A stretch of 64,000 nucleotides of DNA from an uncultured Bacillaceae bacterium. GTDB lineage: Bacteria > Bacillota > Bacilli > Bacillales > Bacillaceae_L. Below, piece after piece: positions 7,744 through 17,288 of the stretch. The number at the start of each line of letters is the position of its first letter. Position 1 is the first letter of the stretch. The stretch lies in contig CANMHG010000008.1 in assembly GCA_947497585.1 (NCBI GenBank), positions 124,001-188,000 of the forward strand. Reading direction: 5' to 3'. Below the pieces are notes generated by a model. That model made no database searches, had not been told where the DNA came from, and saw only the letters and a program-made list of their open reading frames with translations. The position numbers and the translations under genes were made by a program.

Positions 7744-8649
7744 TTAATCTATCTTATAGAAACGGGATTTTCCATATCCATTCATTTTGAAATTACTTAA
7801 AAGTATATTACGAAAAGTTCTTTCCGATCTTATTTTTCCACACCAATCATAAATAACGCTCGTCGTTATTTTCTCCTCTGGAAAAAGTAAATTATATTCT
7901 CTGACTTGCCTTTCCACTGCTGTAGGTAAATCCTCTCTATATCCACAGTTAGAACAATTCAAAGACTTCTGAAAGAAGGAAAAGCACTTTGGACAATATA
8001 TTCCTTTTTTAAGCTGATCATAGGAGTATTTTGGGATGCGACTATAGGGAGATTCTGTTAAGTAGATTGAAAGGAGCTTTTTCGAGATATTTTGATCCTG
8101 GTTGGTTATTAAGGTTGGGTTGTTCCTGAATCCATTTAGGAAGCGCTTAAGCTGTGTTGGGAAAATAATTTGTGAGTTTCTTGGAGCATTATATAGGTGA
8201 AATTCGGGGTTGATGAAGATTAGGTATGATTTGATGGTTCCATTAAAGCTAAGTTCTTTAAGTAAACGTCTAAATAGTGTCTCACAACGTTGGATTTGTA
8301 AGAGTGGATTCTTTATTTCGGTATCAGAGGTTCCTGAATACCAAGAGTCTTTTTCGATATAAAAATCACCCTCGAAATTTTTCACTTCAAATATATAGAT
8401 CGTATTGCCACTTAGTATGATTGTGTCAATTTGAAAAACAGTGTTACTGATTTCATAAATGAAATCGTGTATTACGAGATAATGCTCAGTTGGGAGTTCC
8501 TCAACCAACAAATCAAACGCACCCTCCCCCAAAAACCCCTTCTCCAGGCTCAAATAGTAATTCCGTTCTTTTTCCAAGAGAGACATTCTTGCATTCAATG
8601 CCCGTAAAGTCCTCAGTTCTTTTGATTCAACGCGCTTTTTTAAAATCAA
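7744..8649 (-). CDS. NERD-domain protein with C-terminal zinc ribbon
   Basis: This protein of about 301 residues has a nuclease-related domain in its first half. The QIDTIILSGNTIYIFEVKNF stretch contains the D...ExK active-site pattern of NERD/restriction-like nucleases. Near residues 217-235 it has a CPKC...CSNCG zinc-ribbon. TTG at 8649 is chosen because GGAGGT lies at the right distance; upstream ATG codons lack a site. NERD proteins are common in Bacillus, and their cellular role is mostly unknown. It converges on moaD across the palindrome array and is divergent from ywiC. Confidence 0.8.
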   Translation of the reverse strand: MILKKRVESKELRTLRALNARMSLLEKERNYYLSLEKGFLGEGAFDLLVEELPTEHYLVIHDFIYEISNTVFQIDTIILSGNTIYIFEVKNFEGDFYIEKDSWYSGTSDTEIKNPLLQIQRCETLFRRLLKELSFNGTIKSYLIFINPEFHLYNAPRNSQIIFPTQLKRFLNGFRNNPTLITNQDQNISKKLLSIYLTESPYSRIPKYSYDQLKKGIYCPKCFSFFQKSLNCSNCGYREDLPTAVERQVREYNLLFPEEKITTSVIYDWCGKIRSERTFRNILLSNFKMNGYGKSRFYKID

Positions 8650-8724
8650 GCGAACACCTCCAAATTCTATTTTCATAATCATTTTATTTTCACATTTCAA
8701 AAAAGACAAGCCTTTTTAACACTT

Positions 8725-8767
8725 TGTGACACACATCACATTCCAACAGAACTCGATTCTTTATAAT
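8725..8767 (+). promoter_or_regulatory. ywiC promoter with Fnr box
   Basis: TGTGACACACATCACA at 8725-8740 is a perfect TGTGA-N6-TCACA palindrome. A consensus -10 TATAAT at 8762-8767 predicts a start near 8774, so the box centre is at about -41.5. ywiC lies next to fnr in B. subtilis, which supports Fnr control. Confidence 0.8.
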
Positions 8768-8799
8768 AAAAGTAACCTATTATAAAGAGGTGATGTACT

Positions 8800-9519
8800 G
8801 TGAAACCTTTACTACCAAAACAACATGGTGCTTGGGCAATGTTGCTGGTTCCATTTTTTCTAGGGATGGGGTTAGGCCAAGTATCTTGGATTCATATTCC
8901 ACTATTTATAGGTTGGCTATTTTTATATTTAGCGACCTATCCATTATTGCTGTGTTTTAAAAAGAGAAACAAACAACGTAAGCTGCACATTAGGTGGACT
9001 GCAATTTACTTTGTTCCAGTAATCCTATCACTATTTATAGTCCTGATATATGACTTGCGATTTGTGTACTTTGGTCTTATCATGGTTCCATTCTTTATCA
9101 TAAATACCTACTATGCTAAACAAAATAATGAAAGAGCTCTTATTAATGATTTGTCAGCTATTTGTTCTTTTGGAATTGGTGGTGTGGCAAGTTATTTTGG
9201 GGGAACAGGAACGATCGATTTAATGGCTATTGCTGTTTGGGGACTTACGATGTTGTTTTTTGCAGGAAGTACCTTCTTTGTGAAAACGATGATACGTGAA
9301 AAAAGTAATCCAATGTATCGCTGGATATCATGGGGATTTCATGCAGGAGTGATCCTACTGTTCATACTAAGTGGGTATTATCTTCTAACAATAGCTTACC
9401 TACCTAGCCTCGTTCGAGCAATATACTTTTACGGTAAAGCAATTACGATGATGAAGGTTGGTGTTCTCGAAATTGTAAACTCTGCTTTCTTTTTAACCGT
9501 CGTTTTACTTGTTATCTAA
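8800..9519 (+). CDS. ywiC: YwiC-like integral membrane protein
   Basis: This 239-residue, very hydrophobic protein has about seven predicted membrane segments and begins with the family signature KPLLPKQHGAWAMLLVPF. It starts at GTG 8800 after GAGGTGAT. In B. subtilis ywiC sits in the fnr/nitrate-reductase neighbourhood. The biochemical function is unknown. The consensus Fnr-dependent promoter here supports a role in anaerobic growth. Confidence 0.88.
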   Translation: MKPLLPKQHGAWAMLLVPFFLGMGLGQVSWIHIPLFIGWLFLYLATYPLLLCFKKRNKQRKLHIRWTAIYFVPVILSLFIVLIYDLRFVYFGLIMVPFFIINTYYAKQNNERALINDLSAICSFGIGGVASYFGGTGTIDLMAIAVWGLTMLFFAGSTFFVKTMIREKSNPMYRWISWGFHAGVILLFILSGYYLLTIAYLPSLVRAIYFYGKAITMMKVGVLEIVNSAFFLTVVLLVI

Positions 9520-9525
9520 ACAAAA

Positions 9526-9552
9526 AAGTGGTGAAATAAGCATTCACCACTT
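9526..9552. terminator. Bidirectional terminator between ywiC and uppP
   Basis: AAGTGGTGAA 9526-9535 pairs with TTCACCACTT 9543-9552 around a seven-base loop. A-rich and T-rich flanks suit both directions between these convergent genes. Confidence 0.8.
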
Positions 9553-9557
9553 CTTTC

Positions 9558-10388
9558 CTAAAATACGTTAAATAAAACAATGCCACCGCCAACAATAAAG
9601 CAATAAATAGCGAAGTAAGCTAAGTTTCCTCTTGCCATAATTCCCATAAACCATTTTAACGAGAAATAAGAAGCCACTAAAGAGCCTATAAACGCTACAG
9701 TGTATGGTAACAGTAAAGTATTCAGGTTAGGATCGTTTAAAATATCGGAAAAGCTTAATAACATTCCACCGAAGCTAACAGGAATAAATAGTAAAAATGA
9801 AAAACGTAGAGCTGTTTCTTGCTTCATACCTAATCCCATTGCTGCAACGATGGTTGCTCCGGAACGACTGATTCCAGGTATTAATGCAATTGCTTGTGCG
9901 CAACCGATAATAATGGCGTCTCTTAACGTTAACTCTGCATCATTTTTTCTTCCACGTAAATTACGAATGAACCAAAGGGCTACCCCTGTAATTAAAAGCG
10001 TAATCCCAATTAGTAATATACCTTCTTTAAAGAAGCTTGCAATTTGATCATCGAATAATACTCCAATGACACCTGCAGGAATGGTTGCGATAACTAGATA
10101 TACGATAAATCGGAAATCAGATTTCGCATCAACTTCTCTTGTTTTTATGTAACGAAGTCCATTTACAGTCAATCGAATTAAGTCCTCACGATAAATAAGC
10201 AAAACTGCTATAAGAGATGCTGCATTAACCAGCAACTCAAAACTCATTCCTTCGATAGAAATGTCTAGAAAGTGCTGTGCAAGTAAAAGGTGACCGCTTG
10301 AGGAAACTGGTATTGGTTCAGTGACCCCTTGAAAAACGCCAAGAAACAAGTATTTTAAAAGTAAATATAACTTATCAAGTGATTCCAC
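9558..10388 (-). CDS. uppP: UppP/BacA, undecaprenyl-diphosphatase
   Basis: This 276-residue polytopic membrane protein dephosphorylates undecaprenyl pyrophosphate to recycle the peptidoglycan lipid carrier. The two conserved loops [13 protein letters not shown] (near residue 24) and [10 protein letters not shown] are both intact. GTG at 10388 is preferred because GGAGGAT lies eight bases upstream; a frame extending to TTG 10403 would include that site. It is a single gene. Confidence 0.95.
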   Translation of the reverse strand: MESLDKLYLLLKYLFLGVFQGVTEPIPVSSSGHLLLAQHFLDISIEGMSFELLVNAASLIAVLLIYREDLIRLTVNGLRYIKTREVDAKSDFRFIVYLVIATIPAGVIGVLFDDQIASFFKEGILLIGITLLITGVALWFIRNLRGRKNDAELTLRDAIIIGCAQAIALIPGISRSGATIVAAMGLGMKQETALRFSFLLFIPVSFGGMLLSFSDILNDPNLNTLLLPYTVAFIGSLVASYFSLKWFMGIMARGNLAYFAIYCFIVGGGIVLFNVF

Positions 10389-10594
10389 AACTATATCCTC
10401 CAATTACATTTTCATACTCTTTCCATTTAACTACATGTCCAGTAACGATGTAAAGTATTGCTTGTCTGTCTATTTATATTTGTCTTATAAGCAAGACATG
10501 CAATAAAAATGAGAAAAGGACCTAAATAAAACATGAAATGAATTACATCAGGAGATAATAGTTCTGTACCATGATAATGGAAGGAGGAATTGTG

Positions 10595-10774
10595 ATGGGA
10601 CAAAGTCATGAATTTAGAGCTGGACATAAAGCTCCAAACAACGGGATTTATGTTGAAATTGGAGAAGAAGGAGACGGGGTTGTTAATCCTAAAAGTATAA
10701 AGCTTAAGGCCGGCGATCCGTTTCCGGAAAACTCTAATGATAAAAGAAAATGGACATATAAAAGAAAACCATAA
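10595..10774 (+). CDS. yjzC: YjzC family small protein
   Basis: This 59-residue soluble protein begins MGQSHEFRAGHKAPNNG, matching the YjzC family in sequence and size. AAGGAGGAAT precedes the ATG at 10595. In B. subtilis yjzC is next to yjzD; here clpB is inserted between them. Function is unknown. Confidence 0.85.
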   Translation: MGQSHEFRAGHKAPNNGIYVEIGEEGDGVVNPKSIKLKAGDPFPENSNDKRKWTYKRKP

Positions 10775-10785
10775 GAGACAAAAAA

Positions 10786-10812
10786 GTCATCCTCTAAGCA
10801 GGATGGCTTTAC
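10786..10812 (+). terminator. Terminator of yjzC
   Basis: GTCATCCT 10786-10793 pairs with AGGATGGC 10800-10807 (one G-U pair) and is followed by a short T-rich stretch. Confidence 0.6.
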
Positions 10813-10829
10813 TTATGGGGTTTTTAGGA

Positions 10830-10861
10830 TATAATAAAATTAAAGGTCAATAATGGTCAAA
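10830..10861 (+). promoter_or_regulatory. clpB promoter with CtsR operator
   Basis: TATAAT lies at 10830-10835. A direct heptad repeat GGTCAAT-AAT-GGTCAAA occupies 10845-10861, matching the CtsR operator form (A/G)GTCAAA-N3-(A/G)GTCAAA with one mismatch. It covers the expected start region, so CtsR should repress clpB until heat or protein stress. Confidence 0.85.
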
Positions 10862-10898
10862 CACTACGTAAAACTTCAATTTTAAGGGAGGCTTATAA

Positions 10899-13508
10899 AT
10901 GGATCTTAATAAAATGACACAAAAACTTCAGGAAGCAGTGATGGAGGCTCAAACACTTGCAATTCGTAATCAGCATCAGGAGGTTGATATTGTTCATTTA
11001 TTCCTTACCTTACTTCGACAGTCAGATAGCCTCATTGTTCGTATTCTTCAAAAGTTAAACATCAATACAATTCAACTTGAAGAAAAGATAGAAGAAATAC
11101 TTCGAAAAAAGCCACAAGTTTCAGGTACTGGTATAGAGGCAGGAAAGCTTTATATTACTGGAAGACTTCAGCAGCTTTTTATCCAGGCTGAAGTGGAAGC
11201 AAAACAATTACAAGATGAGTATTTATCTGTAGAACATATTATGCTTGCCTTAACAACGGGAAAAGGTTCAACCGAAATGGAAAAAACACTACAGAACTTT
11301 TCAATTAAAAGAGATAGTGTTGAAAAAATTATTGCTGAAATTAGGGGGAATCAGCGCGTGACTAGTCAGAATCCAGAAGCAACTTATGAGGTGTTAACGA
11401 AATATGGAAGGGATCTTGTAGCAGAAGTTAAGTCTGGAAAGCTAGATCCTGTTATTGGTAGAGATGAGGAAATACGTAGAGTGATTCGAATTTTATCAAG
11501 GAAGACAAAGAATAACCCGGTTTTAATTGGTGAACCTGGAGTTGGTAAAACAGCCATTGTAGAAGGTCTTGCACAACGAATTGTTCGAAGAGATGTACCT
11601 GAGGGTTTAAAGGATAAAACAATTTTTGCATTAGATATTGGATCGTTAATTGCTGGAGCAAAATTTCGAGGTGAGTTTGAAGAAAGATTGAAAGCAGTAC
11701 TAAATGAAATTAAAAAAAGTGATGGACGTATCCTGCTGTTTATTGATGAGCTACATACCATTGTTGGAGCTGGCAAGACAGAAGGGGCAATGGATGCAGG
11801 AAATATGTTAAAGCCAATGTTAGCTCGTGGTGAATTACATTGTATCGGTGCAACAACGTTAGATGAACATCGAAAGTACATTGAAAAAGACCCTGCTTTA
11901 GAGCGGCGTTTTCAACAAGTGCTTGTAAATGAATCAACAATTGAGGACACTATTTCAATTTTAAGAGGATTAAAGGAACGGTTTGAGATTCATCATGGTG
12001 TAAATATTCATGATCGAGCAATTGTAGCCTCTGCAACATTGTCTGACAGGTATATAACTGAAAGATTTCTTCCAGATAAAGCAATCGATTTAATTGATGA
12101 AGCTTGTGCAAAGATTCGGACGGAAATAGATTCTATGCCTTCTGAATTAGATGAAGTGACAAGGCGAGTCATGCAACTAGAAATAGAAGAGGCAGCCCTT
12201 AGAAAAGAAACAGACCAAGGAAGCAAAACTAGACTTGATGTATTACTGAAAGAGCTATCAGACCTAAAGGAAAAAGCGAATTCGATGAAAGCCAGGTGGT
12301 TGCTTGAAAAAGAAGGAATCGGTCAAGTGCAACTCTTGAGGGAAGAGCTTGAAAAGGCTAAAAGGGATCTAGAGGATGCCGAGAACAAGTATGATTTAAA
12401 CCGTGCAGCAGAATTACGGCATGGAAGAATTCCTCAGATTGAGAAAGAATTAAAGTCACTTGAGAAAAAAGTGAATGAAACAAAAAGTGATAATCGTCTT
12501 CTTAGGGAAGAGGTTACAGAAGATGAAATAGCAGGAATTGTTGCAAGATGGACTGGTATTCCAGTTACAAAGCTGGTCGAGGGAGAACGTGAAAAGTTAT
12601 TAAAATTACATGATATTTTAAGAGAACGAGTGATTGGTCAGGACGAAGCAATTGAGTTAGTATCCGATGCAGTTTTACGAGCGAGAGCTGGGATTAAGGA
12701 TCCGAACAAACCAATTGGCTCGTTTGTTTTCCTGGGTCCAACAGGGGTAGGTAAAACAGAATTAGCTAAAGCTTTAGCACAATCTTTGTTTGACAGTGAA
12801 GAGCAGATTATTAGGCTTGATATGTCTGAGTACATGGAAAAACACTCCGTTTCAAGGCTTATCGGTGCCCCACCTGGTTATGTTGGTTATGAGGAAGGCG
12901 GGCAGTTAACTGAAGCTGTTAGACGAAAACCTTATTCAGTCATTTTGATGGATGAAATTGAGAAGGCTCATCCAGAAGTGTTCAATATTCTTCTACAAAT
13001 GCTTGATGACGGCAGAGTAACTGATTCTCAAGGCCGTACGGTAGATTTCAAGAATACAGTAATTATTATGACTTCAAACATCGGGTCTCAGTATTTACTT
13101 GAAGGATTAACTTCTGAGGGAGAAATAATAGAAGAAACAAGGAAAAAAGTGTTGGAACAACTTCAACTGCATTTTCGTCCCGAGTTCTTAAATCGAATCG
13201 ATGATATCATTTTATTTAAGCCTTTAACAATGAAAGAAATTATAGGGATTGTTGAAAAAATGGTGAAAGATCTCCAGGGGAGACTGCAGGACCGAAACAT
13301 TACTTTACTTTTATCAAACAAAGCTAAAACGTATATTGCGGAATCGGGCTTTGACCCATTGTATGGTGCAAGACCATTAAAACGTTATATTCAAAAAAAT
13401 ATTGAAACAAAGATTGCAAGAGAATTAATAGCTGGTACAATACAGGATGACCAAACGGTTAAAGTAGACTTTCAAGATGGACAAATGATCATCTTACCAA
13501 CCAAATAA
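10899..13508 (+). CDS. clpB: ClpB, AAA+ disaggregase
   Basis: This 869-residue protein has an N-terminal Clp_N repeat domain (about 1-150) and a first AAA+ module with Walker [10 protein letters not shown] near residue 210. A coiled-coil middle domain (about 410-530) and a second AAA+ module with GPTGVGKTE near 613 follow. The length and the long middle domain mark ClpB rather than ClpC or ClpE. It rescues aggregated proteins with DnaK. GGGAGG precedes the ATG. B. subtilis 168 lacks clpB, so its presence between yjzC and yjzD is a lineage difference. Confidence 0.95.
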   Translation: MDLNKMTQKLQEAVMEAQTLAIRNQHQEVDIVHLFLTLLRQSDSLIVRILQKLNINTIQLEEKIEEILRKKPQVSGTGIEAGKLYITGRLQQLFIQAEVEAKQLQDEYLSVEHIMLALTTGKGSTEMEKTLQNFSIKRDSVEKIIAEIRGNQRVTSQNPEATYEVLTKYGRDLVAEVKSGKLDPVIGRDEEIRRVIRILSRKTKNNPVLIGEPGVGKTAIVEGLAQRIVRRDVPEGLKDKTIFALDIGSLIAGAKFRGEFEERLKAVLNEIKKSDGRILLFIDELHTIVGAGKTEGAMDAGNMLKPMLARGELHCIGATTLDEHRKYIEKDPALERRFQQVLVNESTIEDTISILRGLKERFEIHHGVNIHDRAIVASATLSDRYITERFLPDKAIDLIDEACAKIRTEIDSMPSELDEVTRRVMQLEIEEAALRKETDQGSKTRLDVLLKELSDLKEKANSMKARWLLEKEGIGQVQLLREELEKAKRDLEDAENKYDLNRAAELRHGRIPQIEKELKSLEKKVNETKSDNRLLREEVTEDEIAGIVARWTGIPVTKLVEGEREKLLKLHDILRERVIGQDEAIELVSDAVLRARAGIKDPNKPIGSFVFLGPTGVGKTELAKALAQSLFDSEEQIIRLDMSEYMEKHSVSRLIGAPPGYVGYEEGGQLTEAVRRKPYSVILMDEIEKAHPEVFNILLQMLDDGRVTDSQGRTVDFKNTVIIMTSNIGSQYLLEGLTSEGEIIEETRKKVLEQLQLHFRPEFLNRIDDIILFKPLTMKEIIGIVEKMVKDLQGRLQDRNITLLLSNKAKTYIAESGFDPLYGARPLKRYIQKNIETKIARELIAGTIQDDQTVKVDFQDGQMIILPTK

Positions 13509-13525
13509 TTAGCCAAAAAATAAAA

Positions 13526-13550
13526 CCCCTGCTCCTTTTGGAAGCAGGGG
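13526..13550. terminator. Terminator between clpB and yjzD
   Basis: CCCCTGCT 13526-13533 pairs with AGCAGGGG 13543-13550, followed by a short T-containing stretch. It sits between convergent genes. Confidence 0.75.
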
Positions 13551-13571
13551 ATTTATGTATTTGAAAAATCA

Positions 13572-13754
13572 TTAGTGCTTTTCAATCGGCTCTAAAGGAA
13601 TAATTTCGCCAAGAGCAGTAATTAGAACGAATGAAACAACAGCAATTATTGATGCTGTGCCGAATTCATATGCAGCACCTATCATTGAAGCGACAACATA
13701 TGATGCCATTTGTACTAATAGAAAAGTCCAAAATAATGTCCAGAAAAAACGCAC
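13572..13754 (-). CDS. yjzD: YjzD family (DUF2929) membrane protein
   Basis: This protein of about 60 residues has two membrane segments and opens MRFFWTLFWTFLL, resembling YjzD/DUF2929. GTG at 13754 is chosen since GAGGTG lies six bases upstream; a longer frame from 13763 would start inside that site. Its position beside yjaU matches the B. subtilis order. Function is unknown. Confidence 0.75.
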   Translation of the reverse strand: MRFFWTLFWTFLLVQMASYVVASMIGAAYEFGTASIIAVVSFVLITALGEIIPLEPIEKH

Positions 13755-13946
13755 TAGTTTCACCTCATTTTATCCACATTCTTAATACATAGTACCATAA
13801 TTAAGCTAAATAAAAAAGAATTAGTTATGTTCTCTACTTTTCCCAATAAAAAATCATAATAATTAGGTATTTTCCCTTTCAAAAATGAGTCTTTAACATA
13901 CATTGATAAAAAGAGGATTCATACTGTATATAAGGTGGGAGGAAAA

Positions 13947-14687
13947 ATGGAACTCAAGCAGCGTTTTTTCCAGCTTGATACAGAGTGGTGTGTAGTTCAC
14001 GTGCCTGAACGTCCTAACGGTTTCGGAATCATCGTTTTGGGAGATAAAAATCATTTTGTTGAGAATGAAAGTAGTTTTTTTATACAAAATCAAGGACGTC
14101 TTCAAATGCTCAATGAATTGATCAGTCAAGGATATACCGTATTTTATTCAAATCTATATGGACGCCATTGGGGGAGTAAAAATGCAGTCTTGTTAGCCAA
14201 AAGGCTGTATCACTATATTATGAAAAGTGAGATCCTAAACAACCGAATTCACATCTTAGCTGAAGGTATGGGAGCATTAGTTGGCCTACAATTAGCTGAC
14301 ACAATGGAGGAACATGTCCGATCTCTAGCCCTGATAAATCCTTGTATTGATCTAAAAGCTCATATTGAACATGAAAAGGAATATAAATTCTTTTATAAGC
14401 AATTAACAAAGGAATTGTCTAGAGCCTATAAAATAAATGAAAAACATGTAATTGAAGAGATTATAAAAGACCAACAAACGATAAACTTTGATACTGACAT
14501 TCCATTAGCGATATGGCAAACAACCGATAGGAAGAGTTTTAACCCTGAATTTCACACACGAATGTTAGAAGAGCGTAGGAAAGAATTAGGAAAACCTATA
14601 TTTATATCTTATTTAGTTACCGAAAAGAAATATAGAATGACAAAAGCAATTTGCCGATTCTTTAAACAACAAGAAGAAGAATTATAA
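13947..14687 (+). CDS. yjaU: YjaU, alpha/beta-hydrolase-like protein
   Basis: This 246-residue cytoplasmic protein matches YjaU by synteny. Around residue 103 it has AEGMGALVGLQLA, which looks like the nucleophile elbow of an alpha/beta hydrolase. Glycine stands where the catalytic serine would be, so it may be a non-enzymatic member. GGGAGG precedes ATG 13947. It is monocistronic, with a terminator after it. Function is unknown. Confidence 0.7.
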   Translation: MELKQRFFQLDTEWCVVHVPERPNGFGIIVLGDKNHFVENESSFFIQNQGRLQMLNELISQGYTVFYSNLYGRHWGSKNAVLLAKRLYHYIMKSEILNNRIHILAEGMGALVGLQLADTMEEHVRSLALINPCIDLKAHIEHEKEYKFFYKQLTKELSRAYKINEKHVIEEIIKDQQTINFDTDIPLAIWQTTDRKSFNPEFHTRMLEERRKELGKPIFISYLVTEKKYRMTKAICRFFKQQEEEL

Positions 14688-14726
14688 TAGTCCCCATTAC
14701 AAATACATGAGGGGGACTATTATTTT
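14687..14726 (+). terminator. Terminator of yjaU
   Basis: ATAGTCCCC 14687-14695 pairs with GGGGACTAT 14712-14720, followed by TATTTTGG. Confidence 0.7.
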
Positions 14727-14785
14727 GGCTAGTTTCTGCATAGGATTACAATAAATAGTAGTAAAGCTAAATTGGAGGTGACCTC

Positions 14786-15448
14786 ATGAGAGTATTACTT
14801 GTCGGTGGACTTGGATCTATAGGTTACAATCTTTGTAGACAGTTGATTGAAGAGGAGATTGACGTATTAGCATTAGATGATATTATTTCAAACGACCATG
14901 ATAATAAGGAAGAAAAGCTTTTACAAATTGGTAGAAATGCTTTTTTTCAATTTAGTTCACTTGACACAGATTATCGAGTTGAAAAAGAGAAGTTTGAGGT
15001 TATTATTTATTGTTTAAATGACCCGATAGATAGACAGGGTAACCCGAATATGATGAATGATATAGAACTTGAGAAACACCTAAAAAATGCGTTAGGATAC
15101 TGCCGTGATTACGAAAGCAAATTCATACTAATCTCAAGTTCTACAGAATCGAGTAATCAGTTCGCTGAAACTGAAAATGAAAAAAAGCCTTCTTATGAAA
15201 AAAATGATGGCCTTATTCAGGAGCAATTAGTCATTGATTCATTCGAAAGTGAGGGTGGACATTTTAGAATAGTTCGATTAAGTTTTGATGACATTGAAAG
15301 AAATAATGATAGTGAAATAGGGTCTTTATACCTATCTCGAACGAAGGATAAATCAATTTTTAATATGACAACTAGTGCAAAAGATTCAGGTGGAGGGTCA
15401 GTTATTTTTACAGAATGGTTACAAAATAACTGGAACAAGGAGGATTAA
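14786..15448 (+). CDS. yjaV: YjaV, Rossmann-fold (NAD-dependent epimerase-like) protein
   Basis: This 220-residue protein begins with a nucleotide-binding fold LLVGGLGSIGYNL (GxxGxxG near residues 8-14) and then a typical strand-helix order. The YxxxK catalytic pair of short-chain dehydrogenases is not clear, so enzymatic activity is uncertain. TTGGAGGTGA precedes the ATG. It matches YjaV by position between yjaU and med. Confidence 0.7.
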   Translation: MRVLLVGGLGSIGYNLCRQLIEEEIDVLALDDIISNDHDNKEEKLLQIGRNAFFQFSSLDTDYRVEKEKFEVIIYCLNDPIDRQGNPNMMNDIELEKHLKNALGYCRDYESKFILISSSTESSNQFAETENEKKPSYEKNDGLIQEQLVIDSFESEGGHFRIVRLSFDDIERNNDSEIGSLYLSRTKDKSIFNMTTSAKDSGGGSVIFTEWLQNNWNKED

Positions 15449-15558
15449 CCTATTTTTTCTTGTACAATATTAGAGACACGATGTAAAATATAATTGGATT
15501 GATAAAGTATTTTTCATTCAATCATTATTTTGTCTGTCGAAGGAGTTGTTGCAGAAGC

Positions 15559-16524
15559 ATGAGAAATCCGATTGGGTTACTGATAATGATTACAATAGTG
15601 ATGTTCTCACTATCAGCATGTGGACAACCTGCTTCCACAGATAAATTACAAAAAGTGGGACTCTTAGTGCCGGATTCTATTAATGACCAGGTGTGGGGAA
15701 CAAAGGGATATAAGGGATTATTGAGGATCCAATCAAAGTTTCATATAGATGTCTTCTATCAAGAGAGTATAGATAATGAAGCAGCCGCAGAACAGGCTGT
15801 AAAGGAATTCCACGAGAAGGGTGTCAATTTAATTTTCGGTCATGGTGAAGAGTATGCAGGTTATTTCAACAAAATTAGCAGAGAGTATCCAGATATTCAT
15901 TTTATATGTTTTAATGGTGACGCAAGAGGAGAAAATGTTACTAGTCTAAATTTCAAGTCTAATGCCATGGGCTTCTTTGGAGGTATGGTGGCTGGAGAGA
16001 TGACGAAAACAAACAAAGTTGGTGTAATTGCTGCATTTGAATGGCAACCAGAAGTGAATGGATTTTATGAAGGAGCTGCTTTTCAAAATTCAGATGTAGA
16101 GGTTGAAATTCGCTACACGAATAACTGGGACAATGTAGACATAGCCCTAAAATACCTAGAAGAAATGCTGCAGGACGGTGTTGATGTTGTTTACCCTGCT
16201 GGTGATGGATATAATGTACCTGTTACAGAGGTATTAAAAGAACATGGTCTATACTCAATCGGCTTTATTTCAGACCAATCAGACTTGGGTGAGGCAACGG
16301 TTTTAACAAGTACCGTTCAGCATGTGGATGCATTGTATGAATTAGTGGCTGGAAGATATAATAATGGAGAATTAGAATCAGGTGAACTTTACTTCGACTT
16401 TCAAGATAATGTTATATCAATGGGGAAATTTAGCCCAGAGGTAGACCCATCGTTTGTACAAGAGATGGATACATTAATTAATACTTATAAAAAAACTGGA
16501 ATTCTTCCTAACCAAAGAAAATAG
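15559..16524 (+). CDS. med: Med, lipoprotein positive regulator of competence
   Basis: This protein of about 321 residues has a lipoprotein signal ending in the lipobox LSAC and then a BMP-family periplasmic-binding fold (LLVPDSINDQVWGTKGY). In B. subtilis Med is a membrane-anchored positive factor for comK expression. The ATG at 15559 makes a normal lipoprotein signal, though AAGGAG lies 13 bases away; a longer TTG-started frame adds a cysteine-rich extension unlike the family. comZ follows 21 bases after the stop. Confidence 0.85.
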   Translation: MRNPIGLLIMITIVMFSLSACGQPASTDKLQKVGLLVPDSINDQVWGTKGYKGLLRIQSKFHIDVFYQESIDNEAAAEQAVKEFHEKGVNLIFGHGEEYAGYFNKISREYPDIHFICFNGDARGENVTSLNFKSNAMGFFGGMVAGEMTKTNKVGVIAAFEWQPEVNGFYEGAAFQNSDVEVEIRYTNNWDNVDIALKYLEEMLQDGVDVVYPAGDGYNVPVTEVLKEHGLYSIGFISDQSDLGEATVLTSTVQHVDALYELVAGRYNNGELESGELYFDFQDNVISMGKFSPEVDPSFVQEMDTLINTYKKTGILPNQRK

Positions 16525-16545
16525 CTAATAAAGGAGTCTTTACAG

Positions 16546-16731
16546 ATGCACCCAAAATCAATGGAATTTATGCAAATTGCAATGAAGTACTTACCAGAAG
16601 CTAAACAAATGTTAGATGACACAGGAATTGAACTAACAATGGATAAACTCCAGCCAATGATAGATATGCTTACAAAGGTAATGGCAGATGCTTATGAACT
16701 AGGAAAACAAGAAGCATCATCCGAACAATAA
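16546..16731 (+). CDS. comZ: ComZ, competence inhibitor
   Basis: This 61-residue helical protein contains EAKQMLDDTGIELTMDKL and MLTKVMADAYELGK, matching ComZ, whose B. subtilis form has 63 residues. ComZ lowers comG expression. AAAGGAG precedes the ATG. It is the second gene of med-comZ and ends in a strong hairpin. Confidence 0.9.
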   Translation: MHPKSMEFMQIAMKYLPEAKQMLDDTGIELTMDKLQPMIDMLTKVMADAYELGKQEASSEQ

Positions 16732-16749
16732 CTATAAGGTAAAAGTAAG

Positions 16750-16780
16750 CGCTAGAATTTAAAAAATTCTAGCGTTTTTT
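16750..16780. terminator. Bidirectional terminator after comZ
   Basis: CGCTAGAATTT 16750-16760 pairs perfectly with AAATTCTAGCG 16764-16774, followed by TTTTTT. The stop codon of the minus-strand gene (TAG, complement of 16769-16771) lies inside the right arm. Confidence 0.85.
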
Positions 16781-17026
16781 AAATAAATCAAGTATTGGAC
16801 CGATTTCTTTGAACATTGGTTTAATTCGGTTCACAGAGCCCATTATTTCGTCTACTTGCTTCATTAAGGACATATAATCAACCTGATGACTTGGTTGTGA
16901 TGGAGCTTCCTCACTGTTTTTGTTTGGTGGTTGTGAAAATCTTGGACTATTTCCAAACATTAATCTTGTAAAAGGATCTGGACTTTCTTGGAGGCCATTG
17001 TGTTTTGTTTCTTGTTGTTCTTCCAT
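16769..17026 (-). CDS. Small hydrophilic hypothetical protein (yjzB position)
   Basis: This 85-residue protein has a disordered, proline- and glutamine-rich N-terminus and a helical C-terminus (YMSLMKQVDEIMGSVNRI). It occupies the yjzB position between comZ and fabH but runs on the minus strand. AGGTGAAT precedes the ATG. I do not recognise a domain. Helix periodicity at the C-terminus suggests oligomerisation. Confidence 0.6.
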   Translation of the reverse strand: MEEQQETKHNGLQESPDPFTRLMFGNSPRFSQPPNKNSEEAPSQPSHQVDYMSLMKQVDEIMGSVNRIKPMFKEIGPILDLFKKR

Positions 17027-17185
17027 TATAATTCACCTCAATAGTCTATTTTACTAGTAGAGTATGAAAAACGTACCCTCAAAGTATAGTCGGTTGTCCA
17101 TAGTTGAAATAGACTTTTGCTTTATTTTTTCCTCTACCAACTCAATACTGCTTACCTATTGCTATATGGAATAAAATACTTTAAA

Positions 17186-17224
17186 ATTAGTACCAAGTCA
17201 TAATAATTGATAATAAAATATAAT
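17186..17224 (+). promoter_or_regulatory. fabH promoter with probable FapR box
   Basis: ATTAGTACCAAGTCATAAT at 17186-17204 matches the FapR palindrome ATTAGTACCTGGTACTAAT in 15 of 19 positions, with an intact left half. TATAAT at 17219-17224 is the likely -10. FapR bound here should repress until malonyl-CoA rises. Confidence 0.6.
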
Positions 17225-17288
17225 ACTAACTTATAAACGATTCAGTATACTTCAAACGCTAGGTGATTACTGGAAAGGGGATTGATTT

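Noticed and set aside
11384-11881. Long minus-strand frame inside clpB
   Set aside because: Antisense shadow of the conserved ClpB AAA+ module; no ribosome site.
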